Assembly: GCF_008124865.1 (NCBI RefSeq)
Contig: NZ_VNHY01000002.1
Span: forward strand, 558,001 to 622,000
Reading direction: 5' to 3'
DNA: 64,000 nucleotides
DNA from: Fodinibius salinus
GTDB lineage: Bacteria; Bacteroidota; Rhodothermia; Balneolales; Balneolaceae
Numbering within the stretch: position 1 is the stretch's first letter; every line of letters begins with the position of its first letter. Under the pieces are notes generated by a model. It did no database searches. It was given only the letters and a program-made list of their open reading frames with translations, and was not told the origin of the DNA. Made by a program: the position numbers and the translations under genes. Of the stretch, positions 9,569 through 18,458 are shown piece by piece.

Positions 9569-10771
9569 ATGTCTAATTCTATCCCCAAACGTATTCTCCC
9601 TGTTATTGTGTTGGCCCAGTTTGCCGGAACTTCGCTCTGGTTTGCTGGTAATGCAGTAATACCGGATCTGGTACAAGAGCTTCAACTTACCGACATGGCC
9701 ATAGGTTATATCACCTCAGCGGTACAAGTTGGATTTATTGCCGGCACCTTGCTTTTTGCATTTTTAAGTGTGGCCGATCGTATTTCTCCAAGTAAAGTTT
9801 TCCTGGGATGTGCGATTACAGGCGCCGCCTGCAATGTAGCCACCGTTTATAGTGATACTTTTTTGTTATTAATGGTCAGTCGATTTGGGACGGGATTCTT
9901 TTTAGCCGGTATTTACCCGGTGGGCATGAAGATCGCCTCGGACTGGCACAAAGAGGGACTTGGAAAAGCATTGGGCTATCTGGTGGGCGCACTTGTTTTA
10001 GGAACAGCTTTTCCTCACTTGATAAAATATTTTAGTGCTGATTTGCCGTGGAAGATTATTTTATTTGCGACATCAGCATTTTCTGGTTTTGGGGGTATCT
10101 TGCTTTATGTAGCTGTACCGGATGGCCCGCATCAAGGTAAAAAGGGAGAGTTTAGACCGACGGTGATATTTCAGTTATTTAAAAATCCTAACTTCAGGTC
10201 TGCGGCATTTGGTTACTTTGGACATATGTGGGAACTGTACACCTTTTGGGCCTTTGTACCGATAATGGTGGGATTTTATAAGGAAATAAACACCGAATTT
10301 TTTGGGAGTATCCCCCTCTGGTCCTTTGTCATTATTGGGATAGGAGGTATAAGTTGTGCAATAGGTGGATACTGGGCGATCAGATCGAGTAGTAAGAAAG
10401 TAGCATTAGCTTCATTGATTGGCTCGGGGTTTTGCTGCTTGTTGGTGCCTGTGATGTTCGAGCTTCCGTTCTATCTTTTTATGGGATTCTTACTGGGTTG
10501 GGGGCTTTTTGTCGTTTCGGATTCTCCCCAATTTTCAACGCTTGTAGCCCAGTCAGCCGATCGTGATTATGTAGCAACAGGCTTGACTATCGTCAATAGT
10601 ATTGGCTTTGCTATTACAATCGTGAGCATCCAGTTGGTAAACTTGATGTGGATCAGTTGGCAGAGTCCTTTTGTATTTTTGGTTATGGCAATAGGGCCGT
10701 TATTGGGAGCAATTTCGATTATGCAATACGGAGTGTCTGGGAAAAGGGATGAAACTAAAGCGGTGACTTAA
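9569..10771 (+). CDS. Major facilitator superfamily transporter
   Basis: A 400-residue MFS permease with about twelve hydrophobic segments. The first helix (VIVLAQFAGTSLWFAGNAVIP) and the following segments with GYITSAVQVGFIAGTLLFAFLSVADRI (quoted in part here: the SAVQVGF and ADRI pieces) correspond to helices 1-2 and the cytoplasmic loop of the fold. SRFGTGFFLAGIYPVGMKI near 113 is the helix-4 region. It starts 44 bases after hutU and is probably in the same transcript, so uptake of histidine, urocanate or a breakdown product is an attractive guess from context only; nothing in the sequence fixes the substrate. Confidence 0.85.
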   Translation: MSNSIPKRILPVIVLAQFAGTSLWFAGNAVIPDLVQELQLTDMAIGYITSAVQVGFIAGTLLFAFLSVADRISPSKVFLGCAITGAACNVATVYSDTFLLLMVSRFGTGFFLAGIYPVGMKIASDWHKEGLGKALGYLVGALVLGTAFPHLIKYFSADLPWKIILFATSAFSGFGGILLYVAVPDGPHQGKKGEFRPTVIFQLFKNPNFRSAAFGYFGHMWELYTFWAFVPIMVGFYKEINTEFFGSIPLWSFVIIGIGGISCAIGGYWAIRSSSKKVALASLIGSGFCCLLVPVMFELPFYLFMGFLLGWGLFVVSDSPQFSTLVAQSADRDYVATGLTIVNSIGFAITIVSIQLVNLMWISWQSPFVFLVMAIGPLLGAISIMQYGVSGKRDETKAVT

Positions 10772-10811
10772 TCGTGCACTATAGATAAACTGATGAATAA
10801 AACCGATTCAG

Positions 10812-11282
10812 ATGGAAACTATTCTTATCATTTTAGCCGCACTGCTCATTGTTGCAGGATTTATAGGAGCTTTGTTACCCGTTGTGCCAGGTCCGCCTAT
10901 AAGCTATTTGGGATTACTTGTTTTACAGTTAACGTCTGCTCATCCGTTCAGTTTGCAATTTTTTATTATTTGGGGCCTCATTGTCGCTACGTTAATGATT
11001 TTGGATAATGTGATTCCTGCTTATGGCACTAAAAAGTTTGGCGGTTCGGCCTATGGTATCTGGGGATGTGTAATAGGAATGGTTATTGGTATTTTCTTTT
11101 CACCTATAGGATTAGTTGTGGGTCCCTTAGTTGGTGCGTTTTCCGGTGAACTCATTGGTGGAAAAACTTCGTACCAAGCCATGCGTTCGGCAGTAGGGTC
11201 ATTTTTAGGATTTATGGTCAGTACCGTATTGAAACTTATAGCAAGCGGAATGATGGGATACTACTTTTTTATGAATTTGTAA
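10812..11282 (+). CDS. DUF456 family small membrane protein
   Basis: A 156-residue, very hydrophobic protein of the DUF456 family, whose function is unknown. It shows the family's Gly/Pro-rich first hairpin (IVAGFIGALLPVVPGPPISY), a LDNVIPAYGTKKFGGSAYGIWG central segment and a GPLVGAFSGELIGG motif between the later helices, giving four to five membrane segments. It begins 40 bases after the MFS gene and likely ends the hutU transcript. It converges on a methyltransferase gene with only 22 bases between them. No catalytic residues are evident; a structural or transport-related membrane role is possible but unproven. Confidence 0.85.
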   Translation: METILIILAALLIVAGFIGALLPVVPGPPISYLGLLVLQLTSAHPFSLQFFIIWGLIVATLMILDNVIPAYGTKKFGGSAYGIWGCVIGMVIGIFFSPIGLVVGPLVGAFSGELIGGKTSYQAMRSAVGSFLGFMVSTVLKLIASGMMGYYFFMNL

Positions 11283-11304
11283 GAGCTTTTCATGGGGGCA
11301 ATAG

Positions 11305-11964
11305 CTACTCTTGTTTTTGGAAAATGATAACCCGATCTCCCGGACATGTTACTGAAGCTCCCCATTTATCAGCTATCCACTGGAATGTTTGTTTGGTATA
11401 AAAGGTGACATGCGTTTCATCCATCCGGTAGTGCCAATCTGCAAAGAAAGATTTATCATCTTTAGCAATTTTTGTCATGATTCCTAAATACCCCCCGGGC
11501 CTTAAGCAATCCCAAAGTCTTTTGAATTCTTTACCTGGATAAAAGAGATGTTCAACTACTTCAGTAGCAGTTATAAAATCATATCTCGTATTGAATACCG
11601 ATTCATCATCTGCATAAAAGGGATCGTAGATATTAACCTCATGTCCGTGCTCTTCAAATATAATATTAAGTGTTGGTCCCGGGCCTGAGCCGAAGTCGAG
11701 TCCTTTGCTCTTCGGTTCAAGCAAGTTGTTTAGCGGATCAAAAAGTTGGCTCAGAAAATTGCGATAATCTTCATCCTCGGGATCATTTTCATGGGTTTCA
11801 TACCGGGCAAGTTCCTCTTGCGCAGAAGGTTGATCTTTAGGCGGGGCAAAGATTAATCTGCAGTTCTGGCACTGGTAGTAATCACTGTTATAGTGTTCAG
11901 TAGTATCTCGATAAAAAAGATGAACATCAGTATTGCCACATAAGGTGCAGATCGTTACGGACAT
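11305..11964 (-). CDS. Class I SAM-dependent methyltransferase with N-terminal zinc ribbon
   Basis: A 219-residue protein. The first 35 residues hold two CxxC pairs (CTLCGN and CQNCRL) that form a probable zinc ribbon. A class I methyltransferase domain follows, with LDFGSGPGPTL as the SAM-binding motif I, a YDPFY acidic end of strand 2, TATEVVEHLFYP as motif II, and a LRPGGYLGIMTK strand. The ATG at 11964 is used; an upstream TTG at 12003 would add 13 residues of no recognisable domain. The substrate cannot be inferred. It is divergent from the TetR gene and lies on the far side of the 24-bp palindrome, so it could share that control. Confidence 0.85.
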   Translation of the reverse strand: MSVTICTLCGNTDVHLFYRDTTEHYNSDYYQCQNCRLIFAPPKDQPSAQEELARYETHENDPEDEDYRNFLSQLFDPLNNLLEPKSKGLDFGSGPGPTLNIIFEEHGHEVNIYDPFYADDESVFNTRYDFITATEVVEHLFYPGKEFKRLWDCLRPGGYLGIMTKIAKDDKSFFADWHYRMDETHVTFYTKQTFQWIADKWGASVTCPGDRVIIFQKQE

Positions 11965-12079
11965 ATTGTTAAGTTGAATCGATGCTTTTTGTGAAAGATA
12001 CAAATTACAGCTTCTTTCTTGCTATAAAATTTAGGAAGCTGAACTTGACGTTCTACCTGCTGCCAATTTATTTGTATTT

Positions 12080-12103
12080 AAATGAATGAACGTTCATTCA
12101 TTT
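12080..12103. promoter_or_regulatory. Perfect 24-bp palindrome, probable TetR operator
   Basis: The half site AAATGAATGAAC is followed at once by its exact complement, with no spacer, giving a perfect 24-bp palindrome centred at 12091/12092. Sites of the TGAATGAACGTTCATTCA type are typical operators of TetR/AcrR regulators. It lies 37 bases before the TetR start codon and 115 bases before the divergent methyltransferase start, well placed for autorepression. Confidence 0.8.
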
Positions 12104-12140
12104 TTGTTGTACCAATTGAAATCAAGCAAAAAATAGAACA

Positions 12141-12716
12141 ATGACAGATAAAAATACCGACAAACGCACTGATTTGTTATTAGCTACTTTGAACCTTGTA
12201 AGTAATCGTGGATTTCATAATGCCCCGATGGCTAAAATTGCCCAAATCGCTGATGTATCGGCCGGGACTATCTACAATTACTTCAGTAATAAGCAGGATC
12301 TTGTTGATAGTCTTTATCTGTACGTTAAAGAACAGTTTACCAGTGCAGCATTTCGGGATTACGATCAAAAAATGGCTGTTAAAGAAGGGATGCAGATTAT
12401 TTGGTTTAATATGATTGAATATAAAATGTCGAATCAAAAGCAGGCAAATTTTTTGTCACAGTGTGAGAACTCTCAGATTATATCAGAGGGAGTGCGCGAA
12501 AGGGGACTACAACATTTACAACCATTGCTAGAGCTTTGGAAGCGCGGTCAAGAAGAAGGGTATATCAGGGACGTTTCTCCCTACTTGTTATATGCATATG
12601 CCGTTTATCCTCTGTCCTTTTTTGTGGCAGTTGAAAAACGCGATGAATTTCATTTAACCCAAGAAATGCAAGAACACTCCTTTGAGATGGTTTGGAGTGC
12701 CATTTCATCAACGTAA
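12141..12716 (+). CDS. TetR/AcrR family transcriptional regulator
   Basis: A 191-residue TetR-type regulator. The N-terminal helix-turn-helix is typical: TDLLLATLNLVSNRGFHNAPMAKIA, with recognition helix VSAGTIYNYFSNKQDLV at about 38-52. The C-terminal part is an all-helical ligand-binding domain with aromatic and Leu-rich stretches (LLELWKRGQEEGYIRD near 132). It presumably binds the palindrome just upstream and represses itself together with the enone reductase and DJ-1 genes that follow at 34-bp and 49-bp spacings. The inducer is unknown; the downstream enzymes suggest an electrophile or reactive carbonyl. Confidence 0.93.
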   Translation: MTDKNTDKRTDLLLATLNLVSNRGFHNAPMAKIAQIADVSAGTIYNYFSNKQDLVDSLYLYVKEQFTSAAFRDYDQKMAVKEGMQIIWFNMIEYKMSNQKQANFLSQCENSQIISEGVRERGLQHLQPLLELWKRGQEEGYIRDVSPYLLYAYAVYPLSFFVAVEKRDEFHLTQEMQEHSFEMVWSAISST

Positions 12717-12750
12717 TTGAACAAATATTTAAACTTTAAAAAAATAACAG

Positions 12751-13746
12751 ATGAATAAGGTAATAGAACTTAGAAGCAGACCGGTAGGTGAGCCTACCCT
12801 CTCAGACTTTAACTTTGAAGAAACTGAAAAACCAACCGCCTCAGATGGTGAGATTCTACTGAAGACCGAATATGTTTCAGTGGATCCGTATCTGCGAGGA
12901 CGAATGAGTGATGCTGATTCTTATGTAGAACCATTCGAATTGGACAAGCCGATCAGCTCAGCTATAGTAGCAAAGGTAGTATCAAGCAAGAATAAGAGGT
13001 TTGATGAAGGTGATTATATAACAGCTGAACTAGATTGGAAAGAATATCAGCTATCGGATGGTAAAAATGTAAGAAAGATAGATCCCAATGCAGCCCCGCT
13101 TTCTGCAAATCTTGGAATTTTGGGGATGACCGGAATAACTGCCTACATCGGCCTGACAGAAATAGGACAGCTGAAAGAAGGCGAAACATTAGTTGTTTCT
13201 GGTGCTGCTGGTGCCGTGGGAAGTGTTGTTGGGCAGATTGGTAAGATTAAGGGTTGTCATGTAGTAGGTATTGCAGGCTCCGATGAGAAGATAGAGCTCT
13301 TGAAATCTAAATTCGGATTTGATGAAGGGATTAACTATAAAAAAACAGAAGCCATGGGCGAAGCTATTGCTCAAGCATCTCCTGATGGGGTGGATGTTTA
13401 TTTTGATAATGTGGCTGGCCGAATCTCAGATGGGGTGTATCAAAATATGGCTGATTTTGGTCGGATCGTTAATTGTGGAGCTATCGCGCTGTACAATGCA
13501 ACCGAAATGCCCACCGGTCCCCGAGTAGAACCGATGCTTATTAAAAAGCGTGTTTCCATGCAGGGCTTCATTGTTGGCGATCACCAAGATAAGTTTACGG
13601 AAGCTGTAAAACAGTTAGGGAAATGGCTCGGAGAGGGACAATTAGAATACTCAGAGACGGTCGTAGAAGGATTTGAAAATATACCCCAGGCCTTTTTGGA
13701 TTTATTTGAAGGGAAGAACAAAGGAAAGATGATCGTCAAAGTTTAA
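12751..13746 (+). CDS. NADP-dependent medium-chain reductase (CurA/leukotriene B4 dehydrogenase-like)
   Basis: A 331-residue zinc-free medium-chain oxidoreductase that reduces alpha,beta-unsaturated carbonyls. Diagnostic features are SVDPYLRGRMSD near 48-59, the GITAYIGLTEIGQLKEGETLVVSGAAGAVG region (the last part, VVSGAAGAVGSVVGQIGKI, is the Rossmann motif), YFDNVAG near 219 and the C-terminal GKNKGKMIVKV. It is longer than and unlike zinc alcohol dehydrogenases and matches the curcumin/alkenal reductase branch. It sits between the TetR regulator and a DJ-1 protein, which fits a detoxification module. Confidence 0.92.
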   Translation: MNKVIELRSRPVGEPTLSDFNFEETEKPTASDGEILLKTEYVSVDPYLRGRMSDADSYVEPFELDKPISSAIVAKVVSSKNKRFDEGDYITAELDWKEYQLSDGKNVRKIDPNAAPLSANLGILGMTGITAYIGLTEIGQLKEGETLVVSGAAGAVGSVVGQIGKIKGCHVVGIAGSDEKIELLKSKFGFDEGINYKKTEAMGEAIAQASPDGVDVYFDNVAGRISDGVYQNMADFGRIVNCGAIALYNATEMPTGPRVEPMLIKKRVSMQGFIVGDHQDKFTEAVKQLGKWLGEGQLEYSETVVEGFENIPQAFLDLFEGKNKGKMIVKV

Positions 13747-13795
13747 AATCAGTTGTAGATATACATAATTCAAATTGCTAATTAAGAGTATCATT

Positions 13796-14473
13796 ATGAA
13801 GATCTTATTTGTATTAACATCGCACGACGAATTGGGAAATACAGGAAAGAAAACGGGTTTCTGGATCGAAGAATTTGCCAGTCCCTATTATGTTTTTGAG
13901 GATGAAGGAGCGGATATTACACTTGCATCTCCACAAGGAGGTCAGCCGCCTATAGATCCCAGCAGTGATACCGCAGATGCTCAAACAGAAGCAACAAAGC
14001 GGTTTAAAAATGATAAAGAACTCCAGCAAAAGCTGGCGGAGACCCAAAAGCTGTCGAACGTCAATGAGGCGGATTTTGATGCGGTATTTTATCCCGGTGG
14101 GCACGGACCACTTTGGGATTTGGCAGAAGATGATGATTCCATCAACCTGATTGAATCGTTCAACAAAGCAAATAAACCGGTTGGTTTTGTTTGCCACGCC
14201 CCCGCAGCTTTAAAGAAGGTTAACGGAACGGATGAGGAGCCCCTGGTGAAAGGGAGAAAGGTTACCGGCTTTTCAAACGAAGAGGAAGAAGCTGTCGGCC
14301 TTACCGAGGTTGTCCCCTTTAAAGTGGAAGATATGCTCACCGAAAATGGCGGTATATATAGTAAAGCTGATTCTTGGGAGAGTTATGCCTTGGAAGATGG
14401 AAATTTAATTACAGGGCAGAATCCAGCATCATCAGAATTAGTTGCCAAAAAAATGTTGAGCCAGCTTAAATAG
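13796..14473 (+). CDS. DJ-1/PfpI family protein (Hsp31-like)
   Basis: A 225-residue class I glutamine-amidotransferase-fold protein of the DJ-1/PfpI superfamily, Hsp31-like branch, whose members act as glutathione-independent glyoxalases or deglycases. The nucleophile elbow is GFVCHAP with Cys133-His134. Other markers are TGFWIEEFASPYYVFEDEGADITLASP (the first part sets the family's conserved Glu) and AVFYPGGHGPLWDL near 94-107. An ATG at 13796 is used; a TTG seven codons earlier has no support. Placed after the enone reductase it suggests joint handling of methylglyoxal or related carbonyls. Confidence 0.9.
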   Translation: MKILFVLTSHDELGNTGKKTGFWIEEFASPYYVFEDEGADITLASPQGGQPPIDPSSDTADAQTEATKRFKNDKELQQKLAETQKLSNVNEADFDAVFYPGGHGPLWDLAEDDDSINLIESFNKANKPVGFVCHAPAALKKVNGTDEEPLVKGRKVTGFSNEEEEAVGLTEVVPFKVEDMLTENGGIYSKADSWESYALEDGNLITGQNPASSELVAKKMLSQLK

Positions 14474-14495
14474 TAATATTTGAGTAATTATACTG

Positions 14496-14531
14496 AGGGG
14501 GATTAGCGGTAAACTCGCTGATCCCTTTTTC
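14496..14531 (+). terminator. Rho-independent terminator after the DJ-1 gene
   Basis: GGGGATtAGCG (14497-14507) pairs with CGCTgATCCC (14516-14525) around a short loop and is followed by a TTTTT run at 14525-14530. It closes the TetR-reductase-DJ-1 transcript and separates it from hutH. Confidence 0.85.
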
Positions 14532-14684
14532 AATTAGTGGGAAATTAATTTATTTACCTGCCAAGTAGATTTGCACACTCTAGAGAGGGAACATCAAAAT
14601 GTTCATTTAGCGAGTTAATAACGAGTTGGGCAACTGTTGCTATTGTCCTATCTTCAGAAAAAGAAAAAATTGTTTATACGTACA

Positions 14685-16181
14685 ATGATTAGATTAGAAC
14701 AGTTGTATTCCGACCTTGCAGATAGTATTGAAAGCCTGAAAGATGACCCCTCTACGGTACAGCAGTCTCGTCAAGTCGTAGAAGAAGCCCTTGATCGTGA
14801 CGAGCCGATGTACGGGATAAATACCGGTTTTGGCGCGCTGGCTAATAAGCGCGTGGGTCAAGAGGAGCTCAAGCAGTTGCAGCGAAATCTAATTCTTTCC
14901 CATTCGGTTGGGGTTGGCGATCTTATTCCCAAAGAGATTTCACGACTGATGCTGCAGATCAAAATCCATTCGTTGGGGTTGGGTAATTCTGGAATATCTG
15001 AAGAAACTTTTAATCGGCTTATCTATTTTTCTGATCATGATTTGATCCCTGCCATGCCCGAAAAGGGAAGCGTAGGTGCCTCGGGTGATTTAGCTCCACT
15101 GGCACATATGTCGCTGCCGTTGCTGGGCTACGGATTGTTTTGGAATGAGGAAGGTACTGATACTATCCCCGCCGAAAAGGTACTCAACGATCATGACCTC
15201 GATCCCATTGACCTGCAACCCAAAGATGGGCTTTCCCTCATTAACGGCACGCAGCTGATGAGTGCCTACGGTGCTTATGTGCTCGAAAAATCACTCAGCC
15301 TGATGAAAGCAGCTGACCTGATTGCCGCCATGAGCCTGGAAGCTTTGCAGGGGAGCATCAAGCCGTTTGATGAGCGCATCCACGAAATTCGTCCCCATAA
15401 GGGACAGCAAAAAGTGGCTACAAATGTGCGTGAACTGTTAGTAAAAAGTGAAATACTGGAATCGCACCGAAATTGTGGGAAAGTGCAGGATCCGTATTGC
15501 CTGCGATGTGTTCCACAAGTACACGGGGCCAGCCGTGATGGACTGCGGTATAGCTGCGAAACAATTGAAACCGAATTGAACTCGGTAACTGATAACCCAT
15601 TGGTATTTGGGAATGGAGATATTATTAGCGGCGGTAATTTTCACGGTCAGCCGCTGGCGCTGGCACTGGATCACGCTAAAATTGCGCTGGCTGAGTTTGC
15701 CAGTATCTCTGAGCGGCGAACCTATTTGTTGTTGGAGGGACATGATGGACTGCCCGAATTGCTGATGGAAGAGACAGGCATTAATTCTGGATTTATGATT
15801 CCACAATACACCTCGGCCTCACTTGTATCTGAAAATAAAGTGTTATGTCATCCTTCGTCGGTGGATTCTATTCCTACTAGCTTGGGACAGGAAGATCACG
15901 TTAGTATGGGAAGCATCAGCGCATTAAAACTACTGGAAGTGTATCAAAATGTGGAGCATGTACTGGCTATTGAGTTGTTTACCGCTGCTCAGGCATTGGA
16001 TTTTAGAAAGCCATTACGTCCAGGGCGCGGCGTTGAAATAGCCCATAACTATGTGCGTGACGCAATACCACATGCTAAGAAAGATCACTATTTTAAAGAT
16101 GACATTAATACAGCAGTAGAATTATTGCAGAATCGGAGCATGGTTAGAGAAGTTGAAAAAGAGCTGGTAGATTTGATATAG
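14685..16181 (+). CDS. hutH: Histidine ammonia-lyase HutH
   Basis: Histidase, first enzyme of histidine degradation, which removes ammonia from L-histidine to give trans-urocanate. The 498-residue protein carries the self-cyclising Ala-Ser-Gly triad (132-134) within GSVGASGDLAPLAH, which forms the MIO electrophile. YGINTGFGALANK near 38-50, the central NGTQLM motif and the QDPYCLRCVPQVHGA-type segment (here VQDPYCLRCVPQVHG) are also present. I use the ATG at 14685; an in-frame TTG 16 codons earlier encodes only a Lys-rich stretch. hutI follows after 45 bases in the same direction. Confidence 0.97.
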   Translation: MIRLEQLYSDLADSIESLKDDPSTVQQSRQVVEEALDRDEPMYGINTGFGALANKRVGQEELKQLQRNLILSHSVGVGDLIPKEISRLMLQIKIHSLGLGNSGISEETFNRLIYFSDHDLIPAMPEKGSVGASGDLAPLAHMSLPLLGYGLFWNEEGTDTIPAEKVLNDHDLDPIDLQPKDGLSLINGTQLMSAYGAYVLEKSLSLMKAADLIAAMSLEALQGSIKPFDERIHEIRPHKGQQKVATNVRELLVKSEILESHRNCGKVQDPYCLRCVPQVHGASRDGLRYSCETIETELNSVTDNPLVFGNGDIISGGNFHGQPLALALDHAKIALAEFASISERRTYLLLEGHDGLPELLMEETGINSGFMIPQYTSASLVSENKVLCHPSSVDSIPTSLGQEDHVSMGSISALKLLEVYQNVEHVLAIELFTAAQALDFRKPLRPGRGVEIAHNYVRDAIPHAKKDHYFKDDINTAVELLQNRSMVREVEKELVDLI

Positions 16182-16226
16182 TATCAGAGCGTAACGTTAA
16201 GTTTTTAAGGTTAATAATCTAGTTGA

Positions 16227-17441
16227 ATGCCTGTATTAAAGAACATTGGTTATCTGGCAACGTGTAAGGATAAAGGCGAACAGGATGATATCCATACGAT
16301 TGGCCAGGCCGCTATCGCTTGGGAAGGAGATACCATTAAATGGGTTGGGGAAGAAGCGAGCATACCGGATCAGTATGTTCGGGGAAAAATATATGATGCC
16401 AATGGTAAAATGGTTATACCCGGCTTAGTTGATTGTCACACCCATTTAGCTTTTGGCGGCTGGCGACCGGATGAATTCGAGATGCGGGTACGGGGAGAAA
16501 GTTATCTGGATATTGCCCAAGCCGGTGGTGGAATTTTATCCACAGTGAAAGCTACGCGAGAGGCTACAGAAAATGAACTTTTTGAAAAAGCATCCGGTTT
16601 TCTTGAGGAGATTGCCAAACAGGGAGTAACTGCCGTAGAGTGTAAAAGTGGATATGGGTTATCTCTAAAACATGAGCTAAAGACTTTACGAGTATATAAA
16701 CGTCTTGAGGAAGAAAGTCCGTTGCATATCGCTCCTACTTTTTTGGGTGCGCATACCATTCCACCTGAGTACAAAGAAAATCGTGAAGCCTACATTGAGT
16801 TATTAATAGATGAGATGATTCCGGCCGTTGCCGAAAGTGAGTTGGCGGACTTTTGTGATATCTTTACTGAAGAATCGGCCTTTAATATAGAAGAGTCGCG
16901 CAAAATATTACTGGCAGCTAAAGTGGCGGGATTGATTCCTAAGCTTCATGCCGATCAGCTTACCTCTTGTGGGGGCGCAGAGCTGGCGGCCGAGGTAGAA
17001 GCAGCCAGTGCTGATCACCTGGAAAAGGTATCTGAACAAGGAATTAAGGATATGGCCAAAGCCGGTGTCGTGGGTGTAACCTTGCCCTTGGCGTCGCTTT
17101 ATACTCAGGAAGAACCGTTAAACTGTCGTAAGCTAGTTGATGGTGGCGTGGATGTAGCGGTAGCCACTGATTTTAATCCGGGTTCAGCTCCCACCTACGA
17201 TTTGCCGCTGGCAATGATGTTAACTTGTAATCAAGGGCGATTAACACCTGCAGAGGCTTTGAAGGGGGCAACGGTGTATGCTGCCAAAGCAATAAAGCGC
17301 AATCATAAAATCGGTTCTATTGAACCGGGTAAATCAGCAGATTTTGCAGTTATTGATGCGCCCGATCCTAATTTTTGGATGTATCATTATAAGGGAGCAA
17401 ATTGCGTGACCTCTTATGTAAGTGGACAAAAGATTGCGTGA
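16227..17441 (+). CDS. hutI: Imidazolonepropionase HutI
   Basis: Imidazolonepropionase, a metal-dependent amidohydrolase that opens the imidazolone ring to N-formimino-L-glutamate (third step of the pathway). The 404-residue TIM-barrel protein shows the metal-site motif DCHTHLAFGG near 70-79, ECKSGYGLSL near 140, GAHTIP near 176, KLHADQLTSCGGAEL near 240 and the ATDFNPGSAPT motif near 315. Order with hutH and the 45-base gap indicate co-transcription. The transcript probably continues into the nucleotide cyclase gene 76 bases downstream; a weak hairpin (17448-17466) without a T-run lies between. Confidence 0.97.
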   Translation: MPVLKNIGYLATCKDKGEQDDIHTIGQAAIAWEGDTIKWVGEEASIPDQYVRGKIYDANGKMVIPGLVDCHTHLAFGGWRPDEFEMRVRGESYLDIAQAGGGILSTVKATREATENELFEKASGFLEEIAKQGVTAVECKSGYGLSLKHELKTLRVYKRLEEESPLHIAPTFLGAHTIPPEYKENREAYIELLIDEMIPAVAESELADFCDIFTEESAFNIEESRKILLAAKVAGLIPKLHADQLTSCGGAELAAEVEAASADHLEKVSEQGIKDMAKAGVVGVTLPLASLYTQEEPLNCRKLVDGGVDVAVATDFNPGSAPTYDLPLAMMLTCNQGRLTPAEALKGATVYAAKAIKRNHKIGSIEPGKSADFAVIDAPDPNFWMYHYKGANCVTSYVSGQKIA

Positions 17442-17517
17442 GGAGCTCTCTACAATAATGGTAGAGGGGTAAAATCTGTTCTTGGTAAAGATAAGAGGTT
17501 TTTAAAACATATATCTT

Positions 17518-18117
17518 ATGACTAACGATTTCCAAGCTGAAAAATGGGAGGCAACCATCTTATTTTGTGATATACGAAACTTTACCAAGCTGTTTGATGA
17601 GGAGGATCCCCTGGAAGCGGTACAATTTGCTAACTCCGTGTTGGCAGAGTTGGGAGAAGAGGTAGAAAAGAAGGGTGGGAAAGTAGATCGGTTTACCGGG
17701 GATGGATTTATGGCTCATTTTGGTATTATAAATGGTAGTACTAACCATGTGGAAGATGCTTGTAAAACTGCATTAAAAATGCGTAGTACGCTTCAACATA
17801 TTAACACTGCCCGTTATTTAGATGTGCAGCAGGTTGTATCGGCAGGCATTGGGATACATACCGGTACCGTAGCACATGGTGAAATATCGACGAAACAGAT
17901 TAAGCAAACGACGGTACTGGGAGATGTTGTTAATACTACTGCCCGTATTGAACGATTGACTAAATATTTTTCGGTGGATATTCTACTTTCTTACGAAAGT
18001 TATAAACGAGTAGAAAAAGATTTTCAGTTTAAGGAAATGGCGCCACAACGAATTCAGGGAAAGGAAAACGAAATTGCAACGTATTGGTTGCTTCCTATGA
18101 ATGATCTAGATGATTAA
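17518..18117 (+). CDS. Stand-alone class III adenylate/guanylate cyclase catalytic domain
   Basis: A 199-residue protein made of one class III nucleotidyl cyclase domain and nothing else. The two metal-binding aspartates are Asp18 (FCDIRNFT) and Asp62 (FTGDGFMAHF). The transition-state Asn139 and Arg143 lie in LGDVVNTTARIE. The residue that reads the purine base is usually Lys in a VDKxxGD context but is Arg58 here, and the second specificity position after GD is Val137, so the preferred nucleotide is uncertain. No sensor, HAMP or membrane segment is attached; such domains work as homodimers and may be controlled by a partner. The small gene 28 bases downstream is the obvious candidate. Confidence 0.88.
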   Translation: MTNDFQAEKWEATILFCDIRNFTKLFDEEDPLEAVQFANSVLAELGEEVEKKGGKVDRFTGDGFMAHFGIINGSTNHVEDACKTALKMRSTLQHINTARYLDVQQVVSAGIGIHTGTVAHGEISTKQIKQTTVLGDVVNTTARIERLTKYFSVDILLSYESYKRVEKDFQFKEMAPQRIQGKENEIATYWLLPMNDLDD

Positions 18118-18145
18118 TTGTACTTTTTAATTTCAAACAGTTGTT

Positions 18146-18454
18146 ATGCAGATTACCGTAGAGGATGGCAGTCAAATTAGTGAAGAGGCTATAGAGGAGT
18201 TGAAGAAGCACGCTGATATGATCGAATGTGAATGTCCTGCACGGCTTATGGAGATACTTGAAAAGGTTCGTGATTTTACTGAGTACTCTGAGCAATGCAT
18301 TGAAAAATACCCCGAAGACAAAGCTACGCATAAGTGGTTGCGTTCATCTTCTATGAATTTAGATCAACTTATTTCTACCACGCTCATACAATTGGCCCGT
18401 TATGAAGGTTTTATTAACGAGAAAAATGAAATTGTGGACCGGCCCAGCTCTTAA
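18146..18454 (+). CDS. Small acidic protein of unknown function, downstream of the cyclase
   Basis: A 102-residue protein I do not recognise. It is rich in Glu, probably all helical after residue 14, has an ECEC pair near 28-31 followed by PARLMEILEKV, a Trp near 64 (HKWLRSSS), and no signal peptide or membrane segment. Codon usage and the 28-base spacing suggest co-translation with the cyclase and a possible role as its regulator or target, but that is inference from position only. It converges on the TPR gene with a four-base gap between the two stops. Confidence 0.7.
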   Translation: MQITVEDGSQISEEAIEELKKHADMIECECPARLMEILEKVRDFTEYSEQCIEKYPEDKATHKWLRSSSMNLDQLISTTLIQLARYEGFINEKNEIVDRPSS

Positions 18455-18458
18455 ATCA

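Noticed and set aside
17448-17466. Terminator between hutI and the cyclase gene
   Set aside because: A six-base-pair hairpin (CTCTAC/GTAGAG) exists but no T-run follows, so read-through is more likely.
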